Both the position numbers and the translations under genes were made by a program. DNA of 64,000 nucleotides from Bacteroidota bacterium (GTDB lineage: Bacteria > Bacteroidota > Bacteroidia > Palsa-965), in the NCBI GenBank assembly GCA_016194975.1, contig JACQAM010000008.1:295038-359037 (forward strand). The letters run 5' to 3'. This document shows, one piece after another, positions 44,523 through 53,777 of this stretch (the stretch's first letter is position 1; each line of letters starts with the position of its first letter). Under the pieces are notes generated by a model. It was given only the letters and a program-made list of their open reading frames with translations. It ran no database searches and was not told the DNA's origin.

Positions 44523-44676
44523 CAGGAAGGAAGGTCACTTGGGAAATTTACATTTTGGAATTTAACGGGGGGAGGATTACGGATTAATACAGAGAATGCA
44601 GATTACAGATCAATCGGATTTAAAGATTTAATTTTTGGATTTGATATTTGAGTTTTGCCACCGCGATCATTTCACC

Positions 44677-44684
44677 TAATTTTG
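44677..44684 (+). promoter_or_regulatory. -7 promoter box of the GT-C-like gene
   Basis: TAATTTTG ends 6 nt before ATG 44691. Confidence 0.55.
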
Positions 44685-44690
44685 ATTGTA

Positions 44691-46553
44691 ATGAAATCAT
44701 TTTTTCTGTCGCGTCTTTCTTTTGCCACGTTTATTCTTATTTCTTTTATCACAGTTGGCGCGAAGTTGAAACATGTGAATGCAGAAGAACTTTACATCCG
44801 CGATTCGTATGCGCTCGACTGGGATAATCTGGGTTACTACCTCTATCTTCCGTCAATTGTTATTCATCATGACCCCGGCCTGGAAGATCGCGAATGGCTC
44901 GATCACATCAACAAAAAATACCAGCGGAATAATTCTTTTTACCAGGCAGTTCCCGGGAAAAAAAACCGGCTTGTAAATGTTTTCCCGATGGGAATAGCCA
45001 TCTGCAATCTTCCTGCATTTCTTGTGGGACACGGTTGTGCGAAAATATTCTCGTATGCGCCGGATGGATTTTCTCCTCCCTACCAATGGGCGATGATCTT
45101 TTCCGGGCTGCTGTATTCTATTCTTGGTATGTGGTTGTTGCGGAAATTATTGCTGAAATTTTTTCCCGATCGTTTTTCTGCACTCCTTATGTTTTTGATA
45201 GCGATGGGAACGAATCTTTTTTATTATACCACAATAGATAGCTTACTCACGCATAATTATCTTTTTACACTCGACCTGCTTTTAATTTTACTTACGATTT
45301 CCTGGCATGAGCATCCTCATTGGAGAACAGCGCTTTTTATCGGGATGAATGCAGGTTTAATTACCATCATTCGCCCTTCTGAGATCGTATGGCTGGCCAT
45401 CCCCATACTGTGGAATGTGTACGGATGGGGTTCACTGAAAGATAAAATTAAATTGTTGTCACGGAAAATAATTCATGTAGCGTTGCTGATAATTTCCATG
45501 ATAGCTGTTGGGTCGTTGCAGTTGTTTTACTGGAAATATACCACCGGAAACTGGTTTTCCTACAACCACGTCGAAGGATTTGATTTCACAAGGCCTTTCG
45601 TCATGGAAGTATTTTTCAGTTACAAAAAAGGATGGTTGTTGTACACACCTCTTATGGTATTCTCAATTGCAGGTTTGTTGTGGATGTGGAAGAGCAACAG
45701 GAGCTATTTTTTTCCGCTCCTGTTTTTTTTCATTCTCAACGCATGGATCATCTCCAGCTGGGAATGCTGGTGGTACGGCGGATCTTTCGGTCAGCGGCCG
45801 TTCGTGCAATCATACGGACTCATGGCGTTGCCACTCGGATTTCTCATTCGTGATTTTTCAGCCACCCGCATCCGGAAAATAATTTCGGCGGCGATCCTTT
45901 TTTTTCTGGTCGTGTTGAATCAATTCCAGTGCTGGCAGGCGCATGCAGGCATCATTGATCCTGAATTCATGTCGGAAAAATATTATTGGAAAGTTTTCGC
46001 ACGGACATCCGTTGATCCCCAATGGAAAAAATTGCTGGAAACAAACTGCAGCGCTCTTCCACCGCTGAAAGGAACGGAGCAGTTTTACAAAAAGAAAATA
46101 GTATTCCGCGAAGATTTTGATAATTCAACCGGTGAAAAGAAATGGTTTGTCTGCGATACGTTTGGTTTTTCCGGTAAAAGATCAGAGGTGATGAACAGCA
46201 GCAGTAATTATTCCATCTCATTCAGCAAACCGGTAGAAGAGATCACCAGTTGCAGATATTTCCGCGCACGTTTCAGTTACGATATTTTTTTACCTGCCGG
46301 ATATGACCTCGTGAATGACCAAATAAATACCATTGTTACTTTACACGGCCACCGTGGACAGGATTATAATTACAGCGGAATTTCCATTGATACTGCCTTG
46401 GCAAAACCCGGAACATGGTCGCACGTAATCGTCGATTACACACCTACATTTATTTTGCACCGCGACGACTATCTCAATGCCTTCGTGTGGAATGTAAATG
46501 GCAAAACAGTTTTTATTGACAATCTTCAGCTTGAAATATTTGAACCTGAATAA
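44691..46553 (+). CDS. GT-C-like polytopic membrane protein
   Basis: A 620-residue protein with about ten transmembrane helices in residues 1-420 and a soluble C-terminal region. An Asp-containing first loop (SYALDWDNLGYYLYLPSIV) and the repeated membrane layout resemble lipid-linked-sugar glycosyltransferases (GT-C fold, dolichyl-phosphate-mannose type). The last 180 residues look beta-rich (FREDFDNSTGEKKWFVCDTF ... HVIVDYTPTFILH), like a carbohydrate-binding domain. ATG 44691 is chosen by its promoter box. Substrate unknown; divergent from the GT117 gene, suggesting a shared glycosylation task. Confidence 0.75.
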   Translation: MKSFFLSRLSFATFILISFITVGAKLKHVNAEELYIRDSYALDWDNLGYYLYLPSIVIHHDPGLEDREWLDHINKKYQRNNSFYQAVPGKKNRLVNVFPMGIAICNLPAFLVGHGCAKIFSYAPDGFSPPYQWAMIFSGLLYSILGMWLLRKLLLKFFPDRFSALLMFLIAMGTNLFYYTTIDSLLTHNYLFTLDLLLILLTISWHEHPHWRTALFIGMNAGLITIIRPSEIVWLAIPILWNVYGWGSLKDKIKLLSRKIIHVALLIISMIAVGSLQLFYWKYTTGNWFSYNHVEGFDFTRPFVMEVFFSYKKGWLLYTPLMVFSIAGLLWMWKSNRSYFFPLLFFFILNAWIISSWECWWYGGSFGQRPFVQSYGLMALPLGFLIRDFSATRIRKIISAAILFFLVVLNQFQCWQAHAGIIDPEFMSEKYYWKVFARTSVDPQWKKLLETNCSALPPLKGTEQFYKKKIVFREDFDNSTGEKKWFVCDTFGFSGKRSEVMNSSSNYSISFSKPVEEITSCRYFRARFSYDIFLPAGYDLVNDQINTIVTLHGHRGQDYNYSGISIDTALAKPGTWSHVIVDYTPTFILHRDDYLNAFVWNVNGKTVFIDNLQLEIFEPE

Positions 46554-46587
46554 ATATTTTCTCTCGCAGTTTTATTTTCCTGACCTG

Positions 46588-47250
46588 TTAAATTGCCCCA
46601 TTGGCTGCTGCGATAGCAACTATGCCGAGAACCAGCAGCAACACGAGAGCAAAAATAATGAGTGTCCATATCAGCGTAAGAATGCAGATGTGTCTTGCAT
46701 CTTCAACAATGGCAAGATTCTCATCTGCACAGTTTCCGCTCGCCGCCGCATTATCGTCAGCGAAAATGCAAAGAATTAAGGTTGCGATGCAGAGCAGAAG
46801 CCCGAAACCGAACCATACAGAAGCAACCGATCCCCACGCCATCCAGTAAACTGTTGTGACAAGCGGGTCGGCTTTGCATCCTTTTTCGGCCATCGATTTT
46901 TTCGCTTCACCATAGGTCATCTTTTTCTTCTTCGGATCATCATCGCCGGTAATTTTTTTCTCCGCTCTCTTGTAAACAGAGGCAACGGTAAGTTTTTCTT
47001 TTACAGCGGAAGAATCTTTTGATAGTACAAGTGCAGAATCTTTTTGTTGGAGCGCCACAGGTTTCAGAATCCCAGTAGATACAACTGCAGCCGAATTCTC
47101 ATCCGCGGTAGTACTGGCAAGAGTTGTGGAGTACTGGTGAACGTCATGATGATTTTCCTTGTACCATCCGTTGCGGTAAACGCGCTTTTCCATATTGCAG
47201 GAAGAAAACAAAAAGAGAACCGGAATAAAAAGGAGTGTAAAATATTTCAT
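46588..47250 (-). CDS. lipoprotein with CNMEKRxYRNGWY motif, copy A
   Basis: A 220-residue lipoprotein: signal and lipobox (LFLFSSC), immediately followed by NMEKRVYRNGWYKENHH, a motif recurring in small Bacteroidota lipoproteins. A Ser/Ala-rich spacer, KMTYGEAKKSMAEKGCKADP, and then two hydrophobic helices (about 145-170 and 190-215). It is paralogous to the protein at 47356-47994, which lies upstream on the same strand, so they arose by tandem duplication. Function unknown. Confidence 0.75.
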   Translation of the reverse strand: MKYFTLLFIPVLFLFSSCNMEKRVYRNGWYKENHHDVHQYSTTLASTTADENSAAVVSTGILKPVALQQKDSALVLSKDSSAVKEKLTVASVYKRAEKKITGDDDPKKKKMTYGEAKKSMAEKGCKADPLVTTVYWMAWGSVASVWFGFGLLLCIATLILCIFADDNAAASGNCADENLAIVEDARHICILTLIWTLIIFALVLLLVLGIVAIAAANGAI

Positions 47251-47355
47251 GAGAATTAAGTTTTAATTGTACAGGATAACAACATGCAAATTTTGTACCG
47301 TTTCAATTTTCAAAAAAAGATTGTTGTGAATTCATAACCGGAATTTATTCATTGA

Positions 47356-47994
47356 TCAGAAGCCAAATGCTCTCAGGAGAGCGAGAAAAAGAAGAAAACT
47401 GATCACTAACAATCCGATGGATACAACCAACGCCAGTAATGCAAGGCGTTTCCCGTCGTTGATGATCGCAAGATTTTCCTCAATGCAATCGCTCTTTTTC
47501 CTGATGAGTGATCGCTTTGCAAAAAAAGCAACGATCAGCGTGATGATCGCGAAAAAGAATCCTCCTCCGCTGATCACCAGCACACAGGAAGCAATACCGA
47601 GATAGTAAGTGACATCGGCCATCGTATCCGGTGTGCATCCCTCCTTCGTCATTCGCCCTTTCGCTTCATCGTAAGTCATGCGTCCATTCGGATTGCTGTA
47701 CAATTTCTTCACCACCGTATCTCTCAGCATTCGTTGGAGCACACGTGCAGAATCGATGGTCCGTTTTATTTGTGGCGCGATCGTTTGTTTTTTTTCAATA
47801 CTATCTTTCGGTTTAATTTTAGTTTCAGAAAAAGTTTTCACCAATGAAATTGAATTCAACACTGCGACCGAATGATCTTTCTCCTTCCTGTTTTCCATGT
47901 ACCATCCATTGCGGTAGAGGCGTTTTTCCATGTTGCAGGATGAAATAATTGCATATAAAAAAAGGGGGAACACAAACCCGATCCATTTTTGCAT
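47356..47994 (-). CDS. lipoprotein with CNMEKRxYRNGWY motif, copy B
   Basis: A 212-residue paralogue of the downstream gene: signal and lipobox (YAIISSC), NMEKRLYRNGWYMENRKE, then RMTYDEAKGRMTKEGCTPD and two hydrophobic helices (about 135-165 and 185-210). A near-consensus promoter word (TAAATTTA) lies close upstream. It is divergent from pheT. Partial identity with copy A is spread over the whole length, so the duplication is old. Confidence 0.75.
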   Translation of the reverse strand: MQKWIGFVFPLFLYAIISSCNMEKRLYRNGWYMENRKEKDHSVAVLNSISLVKTFSETKIKPKDSIEKKQTIAPQIKRTIDSARVLQRMLRDTVVKKLYSNPNGRMTYDEAKGRMTKEGCTPDTMADVTYYLGIASCVLVISGGGFFFAIITLIVAFFAKRSLIRKKSDCIEENLAIINDGKRLALLALVVSIGLLVISFLLFLALLRAFGF

Positions 47995-48061
47995 ACTATA
48001 AATTTAGAAAATACAGATTACAAAGCAGGGAATTCCTAATTTTACCTCTCATTTTTCTGCT

Positions 48062-50554
48062 ATGAAAATTTCTCTCAACTGGCTCAAAGAATACATCACC
48101 ACCGATCTTCCACCGAACGAGATCGCAGCTTTGCTTACGAATTGCGGGCTCGAAGTGGAAAGTATGGAAGAAGCAGAAACAATTAAGGGTGGATTGAAAG
48201 GACTTGTGATCGGTGAAGTGAAAGAAAAAATAAAACATCCGAATGCCGATAAACTTTCATTGACAAAAGTGGATGTGGGAGGAAATGAATTGCTTTCCAT
48301 TGTGTGTGGTGCGCCGAATGTGGAAGCCGGACAAAAAGTAGTGGTTGCAACTGTGGGAACAACGGTTCACCCGGTGAATGGCGAACCTTTCGAAATAAAA
48401 AAATCAAAGATCCGCGGAGAAAACTCAGAAGGAATGATCTGCGCCGAAGATGAAATCGGGCTGGGCGAATCGCATGATGGAATACTGGTACTCGATGCAA
48501 AAGCGAAAACCGGAACTCCTGCAGCAGAATTTTTCGGAGTCGCTTCCGATTTTGTTTTCGAGATCGGACTCACTCCCAATCGTGCCGATGCAGCTTCTCA
48601 TTTTGGTGTTGCACGCGATCTTGCTGCGGCGATCCTTGCAAAAAAATTACAGGACGATCCGTTCGCTGAACATGTAGCTCCACAACTTCCTTCTTCCGAA
48701 AATATTGCAGAAGATCTTCCCGCTTCAAAAATTTCTGTCGAACTGAAAAATCCGGATGCCTGCATTCGCTATTCGGGAATCTGTATTTCAGGAATAGAAG
48801 TGAAAGCTTCGCCCGACTGGATGCAGAACCGCCTGCGCGCAATAGGGGTGCGCCCGATCAACAACGTGGTGGATGTGACGAATTATGTTTTACATGAACT
48901 CGGTCAACCGTTGCACGCATTCGATGCGGATACTATTGCAGGAAAAAAAGTGATTGTGCAGAAAGTTGCAGCAGGAACAAAATTTGTTACGCTCGATGGC
49001 GTGGAAAGAAAATTATCGGCGAATGATCTCATGATCTGTGATGCGGAAAAACCAATGTGCATGGCCGGCGTTTTCGGCGGACTTCATTCGGGCGTGACAG
49101 AAAAAACTAAAAATATTTTTCTCGAGAGCGCGTGTTTCGAATCGGTTCACATCCGTAAGACATCAAAACTTCATGCACTGAAAACAGATTCTTCTTTCCG
49201 GTTTGAAAGAGGAACCGATCCGGAGATGACGATCTTCGCATTGCAGCGCGCTGCATTTCTCCTCGGGGAAACGGCCGATGGAAATATTTCTTCAGCACTG
49301 GTCGATAGTTATCCCGTTAAAGTGCAGCCGAAAGAAATAGCATTCACCTTTTCAAAATGTGAAATGCTCATTGGAAAAGTGATCGATCATGTCATTGTGA
49401 AAAAAATAATTCTTGCACTCGGCATCGAAATTTCTACCGAAGGAAAAGATGCTTTGCTGCTTTCTGTTCCCGCGTTCAAAGTAGATGTGACACGCGATGC
49501 GGATGTGGTGGAAGAAGTGCTGCGCATTTATGGCTACAACAACATTCCATTCCCCGATTTTCTGCGTGCGTCACTTTCCTTTGCACCGAAACCCGATCCG
49601 GAAAAAATAAATGATAGAGTTGCAGAACATCTCGCTGCGAATGGATTTCTGGAAATTCTGAATAATTCATTGACAAAAGCAGCGTACTATGATCTGTTGT
49701 CCACAAATAAAGAACAGCACGTAACCATTCTCAACCCGCTGAGTTCAGATCTTGGCATTCTCCGTCGGTCGCTTTTATTCGGCGGACTTGAAACGATCGC
49801 CTACAACCAGAAAAGAAAAAATTCCGATCTGCGCCTTTTTGAATCCGGAAAAATCTATAGGAGGAAGGTAGCTGAAAAATCGAAAATCGAAAATCCGGAT
49901 TCCAAAATACAATGGCCATACCTCGAATTACAGCGACTTTCGATTTTCATTACCGGAAAAAAATCTGTCGAAAGCTGGAATGTAAAAAGTGAGCAAGCAG
50001 ATTTTTTTGATCTGAAATCCGGAGTACGATCTGTTTTGGATTGTCTTGGATTTAATGATGGAAAATATTCTTCCATTGATGCGCCGGAGTTTTCTGAAGC
50101 GATGTCGGTTGTTGTCCGCAAAAAGGAAGTAGCTCGTTTCGGAAAAGTTGCGCAGTCTGTCACTAAAGCGCTCGACGTTGCCGGCGAAGTGTGGTACGCC
50201 GATTTTGACTGGGATGCAGTTCTTTCTCTCGTTGCTTCCGCCAAACCCATTCATTTTACCGAGGTGCCCAAATTCCCTTCTGTGCGCAGGGATCTCGCAT
50301 TGGTCATTGACAAAAAAGTTTCTTACGGTGAAATAGAAGAGATCGCCTGGCAGACAGAAAAAATTCTTTTGCGTGAAGTGAATCTGTTCGATGTGTACGA
50401 AGGAGAAAAAATAGGGGCCGATAAAAAATCGTATGCAGTGAGTTTTATTCTGCAGGATGAAAGTGCAACGCTCACCGATGGACAGATAGAAAAGATCATG
50501 GAGAAGCTGACGAAAATGTATTCGGAGAAATTGGGAGCGGTGGTGCGATCATAA
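48062..50554 (+). CDS. pheT: phenylalanyl-tRNA synthetase beta subunit
   Basis: An 830-residue beta subunit of PheRS. The N-terminus is a tRNA-binding EMAP/OB domain (VIGEVKEKIKHPNADKLSL ... IVCGAPNVEAGQKVV), then B1/B3-B4 (IRYSGICISGIEVK, ALKTDSSFRFERGTDPEM), the B5 domain, core (RDADVVEEVLRIYGYNNIP) and a C-terminal anticodon-binding FDX-ACB domain (KFPSVRRDLALVIDKKVSYG). The length is normal. pheS is not adjacent. It converges with the leftward gene at 50595. Confidence 0.97.
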   Translation: MKISLNWLKEYITTDLPPNEIAALLTNCGLEVESMEEAETIKGGLKGLVIGEVKEKIKHPNADKLSLTKVDVGGNELLSIVCGAPNVEAGQKVVVATVGTTVHPVNGEPFEIKKSKIRGENSEGMICAEDEIGLGESHDGILVLDAKAKTGTPAAEFFGVASDFVFEIGLTPNRADAASHFGVARDLAAAILAKKLQDDPFAEHVAPQLPSSENIAEDLPASKISVELKNPDACIRYSGICISGIEVKASPDWMQNRLRAIGVRPINNVVDVTNYVLHELGQPLHAFDADTIAGKKVIVQKVAAGTKFVTLDGVERKLSANDLMICDAEKPMCMAGVFGGLHSGVTEKTKNIFLESACFESVHIRKTSKLHALKTDSSFRFERGTDPEMTIFALQRAAFLLGETADGNISSALVDSYPVKVQPKEIAFTFSKCEMLIGKVIDHVIVKKIILALGIEISTEGKDALLLSVPAFKVDVTRDADVVEEVLRIYGYNNIPFPDFLRASLSFAPKPDPEKINDRVAEHLAANGFLEILNNSLTKAAYYDLLSTNKEQHVTILNPLSSDLGILRRSLLFGGLETIAYNQKRKNSDLRLFESGKIYRRKVAEKSKIENPDSKIQWPYLELQRLSIFITGKKSVESWNVKSEQADFFDLKSGVRSVLDCLGFNDGKYSSIDAPEFSEAMSVVVRKKEVARFGKVAQSVTKALDVAGEVWYADFDWDAVLSLVASAKPIHFTEVPKFPSVRRDLALVIDKKVSYGEIEEIAWQTEKILLREVNLFDVYEGEKIGADKKSYAVSFILQDESATLTDGQIEKIMEKLTKMYSEKLGAVVRS

Positions 50555-50594
50555 ATTTTGATTATAGATTTTTGATCGTGGATTAACCAGGAAA

Positions 50595-51782
50595 TCACTT
50601 TCCTTTCCAGTTTTCATTCTTCCCGAAATGAATTGCCTTCAGCGAGATCGTACAATTCCCCTTGAACATCAAACCATTTTTTTCACGTACGTAGAATCTT
50701 CCCGTGTAATTTGTCATTCGAAGCGCGGGAATAAGATAGAGATCACTTTCTCCTGTATAATCCTTGAAGCGCGGATCGTTCTGTGGTAAGCAGTCGAGAC
50801 TGATGCGGATCAGCGGATCATCATAACCACCAAAAATATAATAGGAGGTGTCAGTTCTCGACGGTCCGCCACCAGCATTGCATTCAATGGAATCTTTCCC
50901 GTAAATGATGTAACCGATCCTTCCCATTTCTATGTCTTCGACGATCGTGTATTTTGTGCTGTCTTCTAATGTGACTTGAAGCTCATACCACAAGGGTCCA
51001 TATTCCGGATGCGCAACATATTCGTAAAACATTTTCATGTCCAGATTTTCCGGTTCGCTCACCGAAACCTGACAATGAAAATAATGACCGCCACTTCCTA
51101 TAGAATCAACTATCCCATCAAACTGCAGCGGCCGGACCATATTCTCTTCATACGAGATCTGAATTCCGCTTCCATCATAACTGAATTCAGGTTTGCCTTT
51201 GAAATCTACTACCGTAAGCCCGGTCGATTTCAAATCGTACGTTTCTTTATCCGAATCATCATACGTGAATGTGCAATGAAAAGAAGTCTGTGATTTTTCG
51301 AAGACTTGTTTTTCGTAATCGAAAAATTCAAGATCGGCATTCAGTTCTCCTGTGAATTTATTTTCAGCGAGATATTGTTTCAGTTGTACTAATGTCAATC
51401 CGCCGGGCGAAACGAAGTACGCATTGTAATCATAATAACCTTGCAGTTGAATCAGATCTTTTTCAGGATCGTCCGCTGTTCCGCCCCATTCGAGTGCGCC
51501 GCTTTCATTGATGAATGCGATGAAGCGCTCACCTTTTTTCAATTGGGGTGTTCCGTATGCTTTTGTAACTGATAATTTCCCGGTATCCTGTTTTCCCTTC
51601 AGCACTTCTTCCACTCCGATGTTGTATGCTAAAGATTCATAATTATATTCATCAAGGAATTTCGCGATGCAGATCGTTTTCGATTGTTTGATCATCTCAT
51701 TGAAACTGATCGCCATGGGATGAGCGTTCATCATCCCGCAAAGAAGAAAAAAGAAAAGAGGGGCAAGATTCTTTTTCATCAC
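50595..51782 (-). CDS. exported protein of unknown function, 395 aa
   Basis: A 395-residue exported protein with a signal peptide (LAPLFFFLLCGMMNA), cleaved before HPMAISFNE. It contains many aromatic and acidic residues and beta-rich segments (CIAKFLDEYNYESLAYNIG; YAHPEYGPLWYELQVTLEDS is close to FYEYVAHPEYGPLWYELQ). No catalytic motif recognised. Its start overlaps the end of tadA by four bases, so the two genes are co-translated. Confidence 0.75.
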   Translation of the reverse strand: MMKKNLAPLFFFLLCGMMNAHPMAISFNEMIKQSKTICIAKFLDEYNYESLAYNIGVEEVLKGKQDTGKLSVTKAYGTPQLKKGERFIAFINESGALEWGGTADDPEKDLIQLQGYYDYNAYFVSPGGLTLVQLKQYLAENKFTGELNADLEFFDYEKQVFEKSQTSFHCTFTYDDSDKETYDLKSTGLTVVDFKGKPEFSYDGSGIQISYEENMVRPLQFDGIVDSIGSGGHYFHCQVSVSEPENLDMKMFYEYVAHPEYGPLWYELQVTLEDSTKYTIVEDIEMGRIGYIIYGKDSIECNAGGGPSRTDTSYYIFGGYDDPLIRISLDCLPQNDPRFKDYTGESDLYLIPALRMTNYTGRFYVREKNGLMFKGNCTISLKAIHFGKNENWKGK

Positions 51783-52228
51783 TCTCTTTTCTTCTGGAAA
51801 AATGTTTTCAGTAATTGAGAACTTTCTTCTTCGAGCAAACCGCTTACCACTTCGGTTTTCGGATGCAGAATATTTTTTTCAAGCCGGAGATAACCTCTTT
51901 TAGGATCGCGCGCACCGAAAACAATTTTTTTCACCTGCGACCATTGGAGCGCACCCGCGCACATCACGCAGGGCTCGAGCGTAACATAGATCGTACACTC
52001 ATCGAGATATTTTCCGCCGATAAAATTTGCCGCAGCAGTTATCGCCTGCATCTCGGCATGCGCAGTTACATCGGTCAACCGTTCGGTGAGATTATGCGCG
52101 CGCGCAATGATTCTTCCTTCACAAACCACGACGGCACCAACGGGAACTTCATCCGCATCAAAAGCTTTCTGCGCTTCTTTCAAGGCCTCGCGCATATAAT
52201 GATCATCGGAAAAAACGGAGAGTTCCAT
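51779..52228 (-). CDS. tadA: tRNA-adenosine deaminase (nucleoside deaminase)
   Basis: A 149-residue zinc deaminase that converts adenosine-34 of tRNA-Arg to inosine. The HAE motif (TAHAEMQAITAA) and the zinc Cys pair (LEPCVMCAGALQW) are present, with the N-terminal helix HYMREALKEAQKAF and EVPVGAVVV. The first ten codons (MELSVFSDDH) recur, diverged, at 53634-53664 on the far side of a probable insertion that lies just upstream. No -7 box is visible directly in front of the present start. The next gene overlaps by four bases. Confidence 0.95.
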   Translation of the reverse strand: MELSVFSDDHYMREALKEAQKAFDADEVPVGAVVVCEGRIIARAHNLTERLTDVTAHAEMQAITAAANFIGGKYLDECTIYVTLEPCVMCAGALQWSQVKKIVFGARDPKRGYLRLEKNILHPKTEVVSGLLEEESSQLLKTFFQKKRE

Positions 52229-52255
52229 AGGGAAAAGTTGAATTTATGTAATTTT

Positions 52256-52302
52256 ATTATCCCCGTAATATATCAGTTTGAATGATACATTACGGGGATA
52301 AT
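52256..52302. repeat. 20-bp hairpin at the left end of the ATPase cassette
   Basis: ATTATCCCCGTAAT (52256-52269) and ATTACGGGGATAAT (52289-52302) are perfect arms, extended by TATCA/TGATA across one mismatch. It directly abuts the stop codon of the ATPase gene. A matching hairpin lies at 53498-53538. No clear T tract follows, so terminator function is doubtful. Confidence 0.85.
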
Positions 52303-53478
52303 TTATTTCATCAGTGCGGGCAGGTAACGGTCGAGAAATTCCTGCAGGTTGCAGACAAGAACACGCTCACTCATTTTCCACGTTGCATCGTTTCCGGGAA
52401 TGATGATGAAATTGTGCGTGGTGCGCAGATCCTTGATGCCTTCGGTCATGCTTTTTGTTTTCGATGGAGATGAACTGTACTTGATTTCAATGCACGCTAC
52501 GGGTTTTATTCCTTTCACGAGTACGAGATCAATCTCTCCTCCGTCATGTGTTCTGTAAAAGTACGGCATCATATTGCTTCCCAGCTTCCGGCAAATTTCT
52601 TCGATCACATAACCTTCCCATGAATGTCCCACGATAGGATGCTGATGCAGTATGTCCTGATCGGTGATGCCCGCCAGAAAATGCAGGATGCCGCTGTCGC
52701 GAATATAAATCTTCGGACTCTTCGTGAGACGTTTTCTGGAATTGAAATAATAAGGATGCAGGCGCCGCACGATGTAAGCGCCCTCGAGGTGATCCACATA
52801 CCTGTTCACGGTGGTCGGACTGATGTCAAGCCCTTTTGCAAATGAGTTTGCATTCCACAGTTGCCCGTGCGCATGTGCGATCATCCGCCACAGCCGCGAC
52901 ATAACCTGCGTAGAAAATGATGTACCGAACAATTGGTTGAGATCACGCTCGATGAATGTTCGCGTAAAAGTCGTCATCCAATTATGAAATTCATCTTCAC
53001 CACGCGCAAGAAACGCGCCGGGAAATCCACCACGGAACCAGTGCTTCGGGGCATTGCGGTGATCACGTATCTCGGGTAATGAGAAGGGATGCGCGTCGAG
53101 ATAATAGATCCTGCCCGCAAGCGATTCCGATGCACCTGCTACCAGTTCCGGCGTCGCAGAACCAAGAATAAGAAACCTGCCATTGGTACGCTTGCGGTCG
53201 ATAACCGATCGCAGTATGGCAAATAGTTCCGGCCTGCGCTGAATCTCATCGAGAATAATGAGCCGGGCCGAAGTGTTCAGCAGAAATAATTCCGGGTCTT
53301 CCAGCTTCCGGTTGTCAGCCGGGCTTTCCAGGTCGAAGTAAATAGCTTTATCTCCCATCTTCTGTTTGATGTTTTTCGCGATGGTGGTCTTGCCGCATTG
53401 CCGTGGCCCCAATAGTGCAACAGCCGGAAATTGCTTCCGGAGTTTTTCCACATACGCTTCAATAGCTCTCGTGATCAT
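52303..53478 (-). CDS. AAA+ ATPase with DUF4143 domain
   Basis: A 391-residue cytoplasmic ATPase. An AAA_14 core with Walker A ALLGPRQCGKTTIAK, Walker B RLIILDEIQRRPELF and sensor GRFLILGSATPEL, then a winged-helix part (GLDISPTTVNRYVDHLEGAY) and a DUF4143 C-terminal domain with a PD-(D/E)XK-like pattern (GGEIDLVLVKGIKPVACIEI, then KYSSS). Such genes occur in many copies in Bacteroidota and are of unknown function. It is flanked by near-identical hairpins and lies between two copies of the tadA start, suggesting insertion. Confidence 0.92.
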   Translation of the reverse strand: MITRAIEAYVEKLRKQFPAVALLGPRQCGKTTIAKNIKQKMGDKAIYFDLESPADNRKLEDPELFLLNTSARLIILDEIQRRPELFAILRSVIDRKRTNGRFLILGSATPELVAGASESLAGRIYYLDAHPFSLPEIRDHRNAPKHWFRGGFPGAFLARGEDEFHNWMTTFTRTFIERDLNQLFGTSFSTQVMSRLWRMIAHAHGQLWNANSFAKGLDISPTTVNRYVDHLEGAYIVRRLHPYYFNSRKRLTKSPKIYIRDSGILHFLAGITDQDILHQHPIVGHSWEGYVIEEICRKLGSNMMPYFYRTHDGGEIDLVLVKGIKPVACIEIKYSSSPSKTKSMTEGIKDLRTTHNFIIIPGNDATWKMSERVLVCNLQEFLDRYLPALMK

Positions 53479-53483
53479 AAAAA

Positions 53484-53491
53484 CAAAGGTA
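53484..53491 (-). promoter_or_regulatory. -7 promoter box of the ATPase gene
   Basis: TACCTTTG on the minus strand ends 5 nt before ATG 53478. The hairpin at 53498-53538 covers the bases just upstream, where an operator could act. Confidence 0.55.
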
Positions 53492-53497
53492 ATAAAA

Positions 53498-53538
53498 ATC
53501 CCCGTAATCTATCAGTTTAACTGATGATTTACGGGGAT
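53498..53538. repeat. hairpin at the promoter end of the ATPase cassette
   Basis: ATCCCCGTAA pairs with TTTACGGGGAT (10 bp), then an inner stem ATCAGT/ACTGAT. The first 21 bases match the hairpin at 52259-52279 at 20 positions. It overlaps the upstream promoter region of the ATPase gene. Confidence 0.85.
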
Positions 53539-53589
53539 AATAATAACTGTATTTTTTCGGTTGTCAACCGACTATCGCGTGGACTGCGA

Positions 53590-53664
53590 TCATTCAGCAA
53601 TAAATGAAAACAGTGGTAAAATGCATTCGCCCCAATGATCATCGGAAAAAATACTCAGTTCCAT
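53590..53664 (-). pseudogene. relic of the tadA start
   Basis: A 24-codon frame starts MELSIFSDDH, against MELSVFSDDH in tadA, then diverges completely and stops. The 31 bases at 53634-53664 match 52198-52228 at 26 positions. TATATTCG, one base off the -7 consensus, ends 4 nt before its ATG, the spacing used by other genes here. This is probably the original tadA promoter and start, cut off by the ATPase insertion. Confidence 0.6.
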
Positions 53665-53777
53665 TCTACGAATATAGAAGGAGTTTGTTGTTCATCATTA
53701 TTCGCTTAATAATGTTAAATGTGATGCCATTCGCAGTCAAATGAAAATTGCATACGTATATTTAAAAAAATTACCGG

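Noticed and set aside
52256..53538. CRISPR-like reading of the two hairpins around the ATPase gene
   Set aside because: Only two copies, 1.2 kb apart, with a gene between them and no short spacers.
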